DNA of 25,204 bases from Gammaproteobacteria bacterium UBA3498 (GCA_002377605.1 DFQD01000073.1:1-25204); one strand, 5' to 3'; counted from the first letter of the stretch, positions 15,541-24,111 are shown. Program-made: numbers and translations. Notes: generated by a model not told the origin, from the letters alone.

Positions 15541-16851
15541 TTATGTGAGACCCAATCTAGTCGATTGCAAAGATGCAAATCTACATTCTGGATCTAGTTC
15601 CGTTTTTATTTCTAGAAATTTTTCCCAAGATAGATAACTAGACTTAAATACGTCTTCGCTCATCCTTGAATCCTTTGCCAGATAAAGGCGGCCTTTATTC
15701 GCTAGTACAATTTCATCTAACTGTTTTAGTAAGGGGAAAACTTTTTTTTCATTTTTAAAATCGAGAGTCAGAGTGTAACCAGCGATCGGAAAGGACAGCA
15801 AATTCTCATTTTTATTGCCAAACTTTTTCAAAACAGAGATAAACGACCCTTTACCTGACTCTGAAACGCGGTCAATTATTTCTCTTAGCCCGGATCTGGC
15901 CGTTTCTAAGGGTAAAACCAACTGATATTGTATAAATCCTTTGCCGCCATAAAGCCGGTTCCAGTTTCGAATGTTGTCTAAGGGGAAAAAATATGCATCG
16001 TAGTTTACTGAACGTCTTTTTGCCGTCTGCTTACGTAGTTTGTACAGAGAATTGTTGAACAATTGAGTTGTAAATTTATTGATTAAAAAAGATGGAGTAC
16101 TAAATGGGATCGAAGGACCTTTCCTCGATCTGTATTCCTTAGTTCCAATTTGGCTATGTTCTGCTAAGTGTAAAACTGACCTGCCAAGCTCTTCCCCTTT
16201 TGCAAGACAATCAACCCAAGCTACGGAATGTTTACTTTCTTCATTCTCTTCGATTAGGTCCATGCATTCTTCGAGATTCGCAGCTGGAATCGATTTTCTT
16301 TGTATAGTAACGCTTGGAACTTTTTCTAGCTTCAAAGTGACCTCGAGAATCACGCCTGTTAATCCCATGCCGCCGCATGTTGCGCAGAACGCATCTTTGT
16401 TCTCTGTAGGACTGCACTCTATTGTTTTACCTGAAGACAGCAATAATGAGAATCGTTCTACATGGTCACAGAAACTGCCATCTTGATGATGGTTCTTACC
16501 ATGAATATCAGCAGCTATGGCTCCCCCGACGCTGACGTATTTTGTTCCTGGCAATACGGGCAGAAATAAGCCATAAGGGATTACCACTTTTAACAGCGTG
16601 TCCATAGAGACGCCTGCCCCACAGCGAATGGTGTCATTAGTCGAATTAATTTCAAGAAAGCTATCTAGAAAGCGACTGCTCAATACAGTATCCGCGAGCG
16701 CACTATCTCCATAGCTTCTTCCAGCTCCCCGAGCAATCAACGATCCTGCAATTTCTTTTTCAGAAACAATCTCGAGAAATGATTCAGGAGAACTTGGTTC
16801 TAACAAGTTAGCGTCTTTTCGAGGAAATCGGCCCCAACCATGTAGTTGCAT
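15541..16851 (-). CDS. dprE1: DprE1-like FAD-dependent polyprenylphosphoryl-ribose 2-oxidase
   Basis: A 436-residue vanillyl-alcohol-oxidase-type flavoprotein. It starts GWGRFP like mycobacterial DprE1 and has the FAD-binding ARGAGRSYGDSA (40-51), PGTKYVSVGGAI (101-112), DIHGKNHH with H117 (the position of the flavin-linked His132 in M. tuberculosis), the substrate-site LYLAKDSR with K393 (equivalent to K418) and a VDP-like end. It oxidises the 2-hydroxyl of polyprenylphosphoryl-D-ribose. The residue matching C387, the benzothiazinone target, is T362; spacing to the catalytic Lys (31 residues) is identical to the mycobacterial enzyme. Its ATG directly follows the TGA of the gtrA-like gene, with AGGA upstream. 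The next gene (dprE2) begins 10 bases on. Confidence 0.95.
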   Translation of the reverse strand: MQLHGWGRFPRKDANLLEPSSPESFLEIVSEKEIAGSLIARGAGRSYGDSALADTVLSSRFLDSFLEINSTNDTIRCGAGVSMDTLLKVVIPYGLFLPVLPGTKYVSVGGAIAADIHGKNHHQDGSFCDHVERFSLLLSSGKTIECSPTENKDAFCATCGGMGLTGVILEVTLKLEKVPSVTIQRKSIPAANLEECMDLIEENEESKHSVAWVDCLAKGEELGRSVLHLAEHSQIGTKEYRSRKGPSIPFSTPSFLINKFTTQLFNNSLYKLRKQTAKRRSVNYDAYFFPLDNIRNWNRLYGGKGFIQYQLVLPLETARSGLREIIDRVSESGKGSFISVLKKFGNKNENLLSFPIAGYTLTLDFKNEKKVFPLLKQLDEIVLANKGRLYLAKDSRMSEDVFKSSYLSWEKFLEIKTELDPECRFASLQSTRLGLT

Positions 16852-17262
16852 TCAGATATCCTGTTTGGAAAATACGTAGTGCTTATCGAGTTGGTACTTT
16901 ACTACATAACCAATAGTTAAGCCGATAACAGCACCAACATACCTTGCTCTCTTGGTCCCATAAATTAGATCGAATCCGACTTCCATCATCCAGAACAGTA
17001 GTGTTGGTCCTATGCCAGTCAAGCTATATGCGAAAAATGTTTGTGCATCATAAGCAGATGATTGCGTCTGATAAGAAAATATAAACTGTTTATCCAAATA
17101 ATACTTACACATTAGTCCGATAATAGTACCTACAAAGATTCCGATATAAACATCTAAAAATCCTGCTTATATCTGCAATGAAACTTTCTGGGTAAGAAGA
17201 TTTAGAAGAGTCGCAATAAAAGCAAAGCCCGAGTAGCGAGTGGCAATATTCATTACCTTCAT
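16852..17262 (-). pseudogene. GtrA family membrane protein gene interrupted by an in-frame TAA
   Basis: Read from the ATG at 17262, one frame of 136 sense or stop codons encodes a complete GtrA-type protein. It has four hydrophobic helices, the YLLDK-like signature KYYLDKQFIF after helix 2, and its repeat KYQLDKHYVF at the end. One codon, TAA at 17167-17169 (codon 32), interrupts it in the loop between helices 1 and 2. The homologous position in relatives is usually aromatic, and TAT or TAC would need a single base change. The longest uninterrupted piece starts at ATG 17112 (86 residues) and lacks the first helix and most of the second; that ATG has no good Shine-Dalgarno. GtrA proteins such as mycobacterial Rv3789 help translocate lipid-linked sugars. 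Sequencing error and a true nonsense mutation are both possible. Confidence 0.82.
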
Positions 17263-17378
17263 TATTTCGTAATTAGTCGCTTTCCCAGAGAAATGAGATA
17301 GGTTCTAATTTTTCCTCCAGCTATAATGCGTTATTCATTAATTTTTTGAAGCGACAAGAATCCTGAGACTAGAAAAAC

Positions 17379-18185
17379 ATGGACTTAGAGGAAGTTCAAG
17401 AATTTGCAGCTCAATTAGCCCGTGGTGCAGGGGAGCTCATTCGTCAATATAGAGGCAAGGCGGATTTTTTACGTTTTTTTAAGCAAGGAACTGAACTGGT
17501 AACCGATGCAGACTTTGCTGCAGATAAATTTATTAGCGGAAAAATTGGTGAGCGCTTTCCGGATCACGCAATTGTATCTGAAGAATTAGCTCCCGATACT
17601 TCAGCTATTAAGGATATTAAAGGTCCGTTCTGGATAATCGATCCTATTGATGGAACAGTAAACTTCGCCCATGGCCACAACCAGTCCGCTGTTTCGATAG
17701 CATTTGTAAATGACCAGCAAGTTGTGCTGGGCGTAGTGTTTAATCCTTTTACGCACGAGATGTTCACTGCAAAAAAAGGAGAAGGCGCTTTTTTAAATGG
17801 CAATCCCATTCGAGTAGCAGAGGAATCTCAGATTGGACGCGCGATTATTGCTACAGGATTTCCTTATGAAAAATCCAATCTCGAGCCAATGATAAAAAGA
17901 CTGCGAGCAGTGTTAACTAATTGCGCCGATATTCGAAGACTTGGTTCAGCGGCATTAGATATTTGTTGGGTGGCATCCGGCAGATTAGATGGGTATTACG
18001 AAAGTCTGAGTCTATGGGATTTCGCTGCTGCTCGCTTGATTGCTCTTGAGGCAGGTGCTAAATGTGGAAATTTCAGCGAAGTGCCAGAAGGAATAGACCC
18101 GCAATTTTATGATCAGGATTTACTGGTCACCAATGAAGTTTTGTTTCCCCAACTCCTAACGGTTCTGCAGTCCGCGCTAAAGTAA
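17379..18185 (+). CDS. Inositol monophosphatase family phosphatase
   Basis: A 268-residue protein matching the usual length of SuhB-like phosphatases. The lithium-sensitive metal-dependent phosphatase motifs are intact: SEEL with E68 and E69, DPIDGT with D88 and D91 (motif A, in WIIDPIDGTVNFAHG), and SLWDFAAARL with W213-D214 (motif B), all binding Mg2+. No signal peptide, so it is cytoplasmic. It hydrolyses inositol phosphates or related sugar or nucleotide phosphates; the precise substrate (inositol-1-phosphate or another) is not fixed by sequence. It is divergent from the gtrA-dprE operon across 116 bases. There is no evidence that it belongs to that pathway, since the HAD domain already offers a phosphatase. 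Confidence 0.9.
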   Translation: MDLEEVQEFAAQLARGAGELIRQYRGKADFLRFFKQGTELVTDADFAADKFISGKIGERFPDHAIVSEELAPDTSAIKDIKGPFWIIDPIDGTVNFAHGHNQSAVSIAFVNDQQVVLGVVFNPFTHEMFTAKKGEGAFLNGNPIRVAEESQIGRAIIATGFPYEKSNLEPMIKRLRAVLTNCADIRRLGSAALDICWVASGRLDGYYESLSLWDFAAARLIALEAGAKCGNFSEVPEGIDPQFYDQDLLVTNEVLFPQLLTVLQSALK

Positions 18186-18263
18186 TAAACCCCCGAAATA
18201 TCTGTAGGTTAAGCGATACTTAGAAATCGGCGAAACGACCCTTATCCAATTGACGTATTTTCC

Positions 18264-18327
18264 TATACCCCGTAAGGTATGAATGCTTTCTAGGGCGTTT
18301 TCGTATACCTATAAACGAACCTAGAAA
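18264..18327 (+). promoter_or_regulatory. Structured leader region before the copper/cytochrome fusion gene
   Basis: Two inverted repeats sit in the 227-base gap before the GTG start at 18413. The first is ATACC-CCGTAA-GGTAT (18265-18280). The second is longer: TTTCTAGG plus CGTTT (18287-18300, one unpaired G) matched by AAACG plus CCTAGAAA (18313-18327, two unpaired A) around a 12-base loop. The loop repeats the TATACC seen in the first element. They could be operator sites or a 5-prime mRNA structure. No known riboswitch is recognised. Confidence 0.4.
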
Positions 18328-18412
18328 ATACAATTTGAAACGGCTGGATGCCCTAAGTTACGTGGCTTTCACGTATGTCACAATCGAATTTTTTGATCTT
18401 GAGGAGAAGACA

Positions 18413-20140
18413 GTGAAAAGAGTGATCCTTCCTATTATTTCTCTCTTTGCTTTGATTCTTGCGCCTGCAATTGTAGTCGCGCAGGAACGAGTGGGGGATT
18501 TTTCACTTTTGGATCAATATGGTTATCACCACGGAATGAGTTGGTACGATGACCACAAAGCCATAGCGCTGTTGGTGCAAGCCAACGATAGCGACGCAAC
18601 GACTGCTGCAGTTCCAGAATTTGATGCTTTAAAAAGCAAGTTTGATGAAGCTGGAATTGAGTTTCTGATGATCAACCCGATGGGTCGATACAATCGCGAG
18701 GCAGTGCAGGAAAAAGTTGCAGAGTATGGTGTGGAAATTCCAGTGCTTATGGATGATGCCAGAGTGATTTCAGAGGCTCTTGGAATTGAGCGTACTGGCG
18801 AAGTGCTTATTTTTGATCCAAGAAGATTCGCTGTCCAATTCAGGGGATCAGTCGAGGCTGCTGAAACAGCGATCGAACAAATCTTAGCTAACCAAGATGT
18901 TTCGCCAAGCCTCGTTGAAACTGCTGGATCAGAAATAACCTACGAATCTGAAGGAGTACCTTCTTACGTGGCAGACATCGCTCCAGTTTTAGCTGAGCAA
19001 TGTGCTACTTGTCACCGAGAGGGCGGAGTTGCTCCTTTTGCAATGGATAGCCATACCATGGTGCAGGGCTGGTCGCCGATGATTCGCGAAGTATTAATGA
19101 CTCGTCGTATGCCACCAGGTCAAATCGATGGTCATATTGGTGAATTCATTAATGATCGTCTGGTTGATAACGCGGACATTCGCAAGATCATTGCTTGGGT
19201 CGACGCTGGTGCACCGAAAGATGGGGATCACGATCCATTGGCCGAGATAGTTTGGCCAGAGTCCAAGTGGGCTTTCGGTGAGCCAGATATGATTTTGGAC
19301 ATTCCTGCAACTACTGTTCCTGCTACTGGCAACGGCGTTTTCGTCAATGTTGAGGTTAAATTCGATATGCCTGAAGATCGATGGGTGCGTGGAAGCCAGA
19401 TCATTGCTGGTGACAGGACCGTGCTGCACCACACCGTAAATCGATTGGATTTCCCTGGCGAAACTCGTGGTCGCTTCCTCGGTGGAGATGGCAATAGGGA
19501 TAAAGCAGACATTACTGCTTATATTCCTGGAGACACTCCAGACATGGATCCGCCAAACACTGGTGGGCTAGTCAAAGCTGGTTCAACACTTCACTTGAAT
19601 ATGCACTACACACCAAACGGCCGTGAAACTGTAGACCGCAGCCAACTGGGTGTTTGGTTCTATCCCTTGGGTGAAGTGCCTGAAGAAAGAATGTCTGGTA
19701 GGTGTGCTTGTGTATTCCCAAATACCTGGACTACGATTCCTGCCCACGATCCAGCATTTGAGCAGACTGCTAGCATAGTAATTGAAAACGATGCACATAT
19801 TCACAGCTATCTGCCCCACATGCACTTCCGTGGTAAGCACATGCGTTTTTACGCTGACTATCCTGATGGTACATCCGAAGAGTTAATCAATATCGCCAAG
19901 TACAACTACAACTGGCAGCTTAGCTATACCTATGAGGAGCCTAAGTTTGTTCCAGGCGGTACCAAGATCACAGCAGTAGCCGCGTGGGACAACTCAGCAC
20001 AGAACCCAGCGAACCCAAATCCAGATCGCAATGTTGATTGGGGTAATGAGAGCTGGGATGAGATGTTTTTCGGAGCAGTTAATTGGAAAGACATTGATCA
20101 AAGCGGTGAAGAGAAAGGACAGCGAGTTAGGTCCTTCTAG
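18413..20140 (+). CDS. Exported thioredoxin-fold / cytochrome c / copper type II monooxygenase-like fusion protein
   Basis: 575 residues from the GTG at 18413, chosen because GAGGAG lies six bases upstream and a clean signal peptide (cut after VVAQ, residue 24) begins there; an in-frame TTG at 18335 would add 26 unlikely residues. Residues 27-160 look like a peroxiredoxin/thioredoxin fold, but the redox cysteines are absent (LLVQANDSD where a CxxC or peroxidatic Cys is expected). C197-A-T-C200-H201 is a haem c site with probable axial M233 (RRMPP). Residues 290-575 resemble the ascorbate-dependent copper type II monooxygenase fold: VLHHTVNR (H339, H340), LHLNMHY (H394, H398) and HIHSYLPHMHFRG (H462, H464, H469, M470, H471). 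It is probably a periplasmic redox enzyme with electrons entering via haem. The substrate is unknown. An intrinsic terminator follows. Confidence 0.8.
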   Translation: MKRVILPIISLFALILAPAIVVAQERVGDFSLLDQYGYHHGMSWYDDHKAIALLVQANDSDATTAAVPEFDALKSKFDEAGIEFLMINPMGRYNREAVQEKVAEYGVEIPVLMDDARVISEALGIERTGEVLIFDPRRFAVQFRGSVEAAETAIEQILANQDVSPSLVETAGSEITYESEGVPSYVADIAPVLAEQCATCHREGGVAPFAMDSHTMVQGWSPMIREVLMTRRMPPGQIDGHIGEFINDRLVDNADIRKIIAWVDAGAPKDGDHDPLAEIVWPESKWAFGEPDMILDIPATTVPATGNGVFVNVEVKFDMPEDRWVRGSQIIAGDRTVLHHTVNRLDFPGETRGRFLGGDGNRDKADITAYIPGDTPDMDPPNTGGLVKAGSTLHLNMHYTPNGRETVDRSQLGVWFYPLGEVPEERMSGRCACVFPNTWTTIPAHDPAFEQTASIVIENDAHIHSYLPHMHFRGKHMRFYADYPDGTSEELINIAKYNYNWQLSYTYEEPKFVPGGTKITAVAAWDNSAQNPANPNPDRNVDWGNESWDEMFFGAVNWKDIDQSGEEKGQRVRSF

Positions 20141-20167
20141 TAGTTATTTAGCCTTTCTTTAATAAAG

Positions 20168-20202
20168 AAGCCCGACTGTTGAGAAGCAATCGGGCTTTTT
20201 TT
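20168..20202 (+). terminator. Rho-independent terminator
   Basis: A perfect 8-base stem AAGCCCGA / TCGGGCTT around a 14-base loop is followed directly by a run of T residues, 28 bases after the stop of the copper/cytochrome fusion gene. It ends that transcript. The remaining 138 bases to the DUF3237 gene show nothing else clear. Confidence 0.92.
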
Positions 20203-20340
20203 ATCTGTGATTTAACGGCTGTGAAACAAAATTACTTCGTTAAAGAGCTTAGGGAAGTTGCTCATTTACTAACTACCTATTCTGCTATTCCCTGAGTTTT
20301 TGCCTCGCACTTAGACTTTTCGCTAGCCGCTACTTCACAC

Positions 20341-20835
20341 TCATAGAATCTCAAAGATGTCATAGGCAACCTTGCCTTCGACTTGCTTAGACTTTCCAAC
20401 GAATACTCGGTGGTTCAACCAATCATAATCTTCTGATGAAGTCGTAAAGCTCGGAGTGACCCGCCAGTACAAACCGCTATCACTTGGCACGACCATTCCT
20501 TTATAAGTCATATAGATGATAGCGCCATCATCGGTTTCTAAGGTAATGCGAACGTCTAGGCTAGAATGGCCAGAGACTTGTGTGATCCAATCCGCACCGC
20601 CATTGTGCACTGTTCCACTTAATCGAGGACCAGAAAACGTACCGCCTGTAACTGGCGCAATTCGTGTATGGCCTGCATCATGCTGTGGAGCAACATCTAG
20701 CAATAATTCGAAAGCAAATTGAGATTCCAAATTGCTTGCAGGGGATTGGGCCGATGCCATGTGAGTAACTCCTGTAAGCGAAATTATAGTAAGAAGTGAA
20801 ATAATCACGCGCAATTCTTTAATTAGATAATTCAT
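20341..20835 (-). CDS. Exported DUF3237 family protein
   Basis: A 164-residue protein with an N-terminal signal peptide (hydrophobic residues about 9-28, likely cut after ASA). The mature part matches DUF3237: FELLLDVAP at the start, VTGGTFSGPRLSGTVHNGGADW in the middle (quoted as separate blocks GGTFSGPRLSG and NGGADW), then DDGAIIYMTYKG and a Tyr-rich end. The function of DUF3237 is unknown; the fold is a small beta barrel and genes often sit near aromatic or xenobiotic degradation functions. A strong Shine-Dalgarno (GGAGAG) precedes the ATG. It is the last gene after the RND exporter, 44 bases away, so co-transcription is likely. Confidence 0.9.
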   Translation of the reverse strand: MNYLIKELRVIISLLTIISLTGVTHMASAQSPASNLESQFAFELLLDVAPQHDAGHTRIAPVTGGTFSGPRLSGTVHNGGADWITQVSGHSSLDVRITLETDDGAIIYMTYKGMVVPSDSGLYWRVTPSFTTSSEDYDWLNHRVFVGKSKQVEGKVAYDIFEIL

Positions 20836-20879
20836 TATTGCTCTCCTAAAGTTGGGCTGACAATAATAGTTAAATCTGT

Positions 20880-23201
20880 TTAGGATGTCACAGCATCTGC
20901 AGTCTTAAATTGATTGTCGAATCTCTTCAGAATCGTTGGGAGGTAAATTAGATCTAACACCAGTGCAAGGACAACTATCGGTACTAATAATTTCGCAGAT
21001 TGTTGGAAATACAAGGTATTAGCAAAGATCATAACTGTCGTGCCAAAGGCCAATACCATGGTAGTAATAGTTAAAGCAGGTCCAGCAGTCTTTATGGAAT
21101 GAGACACAGCGCTGCTTTTATCTGCCCCAGCTCGTCTTCCTTCAAGGTAGTGACTCAGTATATGCACCGTGTCATCCACTACCATGCCGATACTAATGCT
21201 GAACAGCATCATCACGAAGGGATCCAATTGACCAACTAACAAGGCCCATAAGCCAAAAACAATTGTTGCCGGCAGCAAATTGGGTAATACGCTTAACACG
21301 CCAAAATACAAACTGCGAAAACCAATTACCAGACAAAGGGTAATTAGTAACAAGCTGACTGAGTAACTTTGTAACAATTCTAAGGTAACTAGTTCATCCA
21401 TTCTCGCAAACAGTAAAATGCCACTACCGTGCACCAAGTTTGCAGTTGCAAATGATTCACCGAAGCGCTTTGTAATTCGCTCGTCCAAATCGATGATTTC
21501 CTGGTTTGACATCGGAATTGCATTCACAGTCAAAGTTAAATAGGAACTGTCGTCATTTAGAAAGTTTGATAGTGGTAAGTAATTCGCCTCCACCATCCGA
21601 TAGGCATTAAGGTAATTGGTATTAGTTTGTTTCTCTTTAGGAAGAAGAAAGAAATCCTCATCGTTGTCATTAACGATTTGGTTAATGGTCTTTAATACTT
21701 CTGTGACACTGATGATTGATTCGACGTCATCTTGAGAAGCAAGCCAGTTAGAAAATTCATCCACCTGTGCGAGAAACTCCGGATCTATTGCTCCTTCCTC
21801 GGTATTACTATTTATTCCGTAAGTAATTACTGGGCCTCGATTCATATGCTCGCTAACCAGATCGTAGTAGAGCAGAATGTCTGAATCTGACGCTATGAAA
21901 TCCAAGCGATCAAAATCCGTTTCGTTCAGTGGAAGCAGCAGAATCGTTAGTATCGCCAATGCGCTACAACCGTAGAAAATATTTTTGTCTTGTCGATTAG
22001 TAAAACTGATTATCTGATGTAGCTCTTTCTGTAAAAAAGACACACCAACTTCATTCTTATCGACAGTTATTTTCGAAAACCAGATTAGTAGTGTTGGTAC
22101 CATTAAGAAGGTTAATACATAGGAGAAAAAGATTCCTATTGCGACAATGCGGCCAAAATCCTGTACAGCAGGAGAAGAACACATGTTTAGTGAAGAGAAT
22201 CCTATTGCAGTGGTTAATGCAGCTAACGTAACTGGTTGAAAATTGTAAGCCATGCTATGTCGCATGGAATCAACTTTGTTTTGTCCTTTATGCAGTGCTT
22301 GTTTGTAAATTGAAATAATGTGCACGCTTGTGGCGACAGATATAACTACCACTACAATAGGTGCCATGATCGAAATGCTGTTAAAGGCGAAATCTAGAAA
22401 TCCTAGGGCACCGACAGTGTTTAAAATCACGAATCCAACGTGAGTAAGAATGCAAGCGCCTAAAGTTATTGATTTGAAGCAGTAACAAATAACCAGGACG
22501 GATAGCAAAATCACAATGGGGAGCAAGCTAGTTAAGTCATTAATCATTGCTTTTTGACTTGATTGTTCAAGTAGCAGATCCGCGTTTGCGAATAGATCCA
22601 CATCAGGGTGATTTGCCCGGAGTTGATCTTGCACAACCAACACAGCATCTGCTATTTCAAGCCGTTGTTCGCTGCTGACATCACGGGCATTCAATGTAAT
22701 AACGGCAAAGGTCAGAGCACCATTTCTTGATAGCAGATTGCTGGTGAGTAATTGATCGTTCATTGCGGTTACTCCGACTTCCCGGAGTTCTGCGTCCGTG
22801 TATTCAGCTAATTCCTTACTGAACAATCGACGTTGCGTTTCCGGTGCTGTGTACTCCAGCACCGTTGTTATGCCTCGAATGCGCGGAATCTCAACAAAGA
22901 TCTCTTCCAGCTCCTGAATAGCAGCGAGGGTCTCTCGTGTAAAAACTGTCTCACCATCCTCAGCGGTAAATGCAAATCGAATCTCTGAACTGGTTGGAAA
23001 CTCTTGATCCAGTAGATCCAATTCATCCAAATAAGGATCAGAATTGGACAATAAAGCACTTAGAGAGGTATCAAAACTAGTGCGCAAAATACCGGTACTT
23101 AAAAATACTGTCAGAAATGTGGCTAGTATTAGTAATGCATAGCGATTAGCAATCGTATATTGTGCTACCCGCTGGGAAATGACTGGATTTTTAGCTTCCA
23201 T
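20880..23201 (-). CDS. RND superfamily exporter (MMPL/patched-like)
   Basis: A 773-residue inner-membrane transporter with the two-fold RND layout. Each half has one helix (first at about residues 18-40), a large periplasmic domain, then a block of five helices. Diagnostic transmembrane motifs are present: APIVVVVISVATSVHI in the first half and GMVVDDTVHILSHYLEGR in the second, with the conserved Asp pair and His used for proton relay. It belongs to the group of RND proteins without an associated membrane-fusion protein, as in MMPL and hopanoid or lipid transporters; none is seen here. The substrate is probably a lipid or hydrophobic compound, by family inference. It starts 21 bases after the LysR-type gene on the same strand. 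Confidence 0.9.
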   Translation of the reverse strand: MEAKNPVISQRVAQYTIANRYALLILATFLTVFLSTGILRTSFDTSLSALLSNSDPYLDELDLLDQEFPTSSEIRFAFTAEDGETVFTRETLAAIQELEEIFVEIPRIRGITTVLEYTAPETQRRLFSKELAEYTDAELREVGVTAMNDQLLTSNLLSRNGALTFAVITLNARDVSSEQRLEIADAVLVVQDQLRANHPDVDLFANADLLLEQSSQKAMINDLTSLLPIVILLSVLVICYCFKSITLGACILTHVGFVILNTVGALGFLDFAFNSISIMAPIVVVVISVATSVHIISIYKQALHKGQNKVDSMRHSMAYNFQPVTLAALTTAIGFSSLNMCSSPAVQDFGRIVAIGIFFSYVLTFLMVPTLLIWFSKITVDKNEVGVSFLQKELHQIISFTNRQDKNIFYGCSALAILTILLLPLNETDFDRLDFIASDSDILLYYDLVSEHMNRGPVITYGINSNTEEGAIDPEFLAQVDEFSNWLASQDDVESIISVTEVLKTINQIVNDNDEDFFLLPKEKQTNTNYLNAYRMVEANYLPLSNFLNDDSSYLTLTVNAIPMSNQEIIDLDERITKRFGESFATANLVHGSGILLFARMDELVTLELLQSYSVSLLLITLCLVIGFRSLYFGVLSVLPNLLPATIVFGLWALLVGQLDPFVMMLFSISIGMVVDDTVHILSHYLEGRRAGADKSSAVSHSIKTAGPALTITTMVLAFGTTVMIFANTLYFQQSAKLLVPIVVLALVLDLIYLPTILKRFDNQFKTADAVTS

Positions 23202-23222
23202 AAATTGCTTTTTGATTTCTGT

Positions 23223-24101
23223 CTAATACTTTTTGCAATGCTCTATCCAACTCAGCACACCCCGACTTAAAAATTTCTGTTTATGCAGAATGAAATAAAA
23301 TTTTCTAGCCCAGTCTCGTTGTGGTGCAAGTAACGGAACTAGCGTTCCCCTTTTAAAAGCCTCTTGTAAAGTTAATTCAGACAGGCAACCAATACCAAGT
23401 CCTGCTTCAACTGCCCGTTTAATTCCTTCTGTGTGTTGTAGCTCTAATCTTAGAATTATCTCTGACAACATACCGCTCATGGCTCGATCAAAAGCCTGAC
23501 GTGTTCCCGAGCCTTTTTCCCTGACGATCCAATCTGCTTGTTTTAAGTCTGCGTCCGATAATTCCTTCTTTTTGGCTAGGGGATGTTGGGGAGAGCAAAA
23601 CAACGAGAGGGTGTCATCACGCCAGTACTGAACATCAAGATCAGGTTCCTGTAACTCTCCTTCAATAAGGCCTATATCTAACTCAAAATTTTGCACCTTA
23701 CTGGCAATAGCTTGAGTGTTTTCGACATCAAGCTCCACCTGGGCAGAAGGGTGATCTTTAATAAAGGCCGCCATGATACCGATTGCCACATAATTGCCAA
23801 TAGTCAAAGTGGCGCCAACTTTCAGTCCTCCAACGTCAGAATGACGGACTAAAGAGCTCTCGATTTGTTCCGCCTGAGACAATAATGCTGCAGCCTGCGG
23901 CCTTAGCAGGGCACCTTGTTCATTCAATTTCAGCCGTTTGCCGACTCGATCAAATAGAAAAAGATCAAAGCGTTGCTCCAGTTCTTTCAAGGCCGTGCTG
24001 GCCGCAGACTGAGACATAGCAAGCTCTTCCGCGGCCATGCTGACATTTTCATGGCTGGCCACAGCCAAGAACACCTTGAGCTGTTTCAGGGTAAAGTACA
24101 T
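23223..24101 (-). CDS. finR: LysR-type transcriptional regulator, FinR-like
   Basis: A 292-residue LysR-type regulator. The winged helix-turn-helix is residues 1-60 (FTLKQLKVFLAV, then MSQSAASTALKELEQRF), followed by a linker helix and a periplasmic-binding-like effector domain. The start resembles FinR of Pseudomonas, which sits divergent to fpr and activates it under superoxide stress or sulfite. The same divergent fpr arrangement is present here, which is the main reason for the name. The promoter-side gap is 106 bases and contains an AT-rich palindrome. It is also followed after 21 bases by the RND exporter, so it may be co-transcribed with and control that gene too. It is less likely to be a regulator dedicated to export only. 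Confidence 0.8.
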   Translation of the reverse strand: MYFTLKQLKVFLAVASHENVSMAAEELAMSQSAASTALKELEQRFDLFLFDRVGKRLKLNEQGALLRPQAAALLSQAEQIESSLVRHSDVGGLKVGATLTIGNYVAIGIMAAFIKDHPSAQVELDVENTQAIASKVQNFELDIGLIEGELQEPDLDVQYWRDDTLSLFCSPQHPLAKKKELSDADLKQADWIVREKGSGTRQAFDRAMSGMLSEIILRLELQHTEGIKRAVEAGLGIGCLSELTLQEAFKRGTLVPLLAPQRDWARKFYFILHKQKFLSRGVLSWIEHCKKY

Positions 24102-24111
24102 GGGGAGATAT

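Noticed and set aside
16079..16486. Plus-strand frame of 135 codons within dprE1
   Set aside because: It is antisense to conserved DprE1 motifs; its composition follows from the opposite strand.
17379..18185. Inositol monophosphatase as a fifth member of the arabinose-lipid pathway
   Set aside because: It is divergent, not co-transcribed, and the HAD domain already offers a phosphatase. The family is common and nothing in the sequence points to a prenylphosphoryl substrate.
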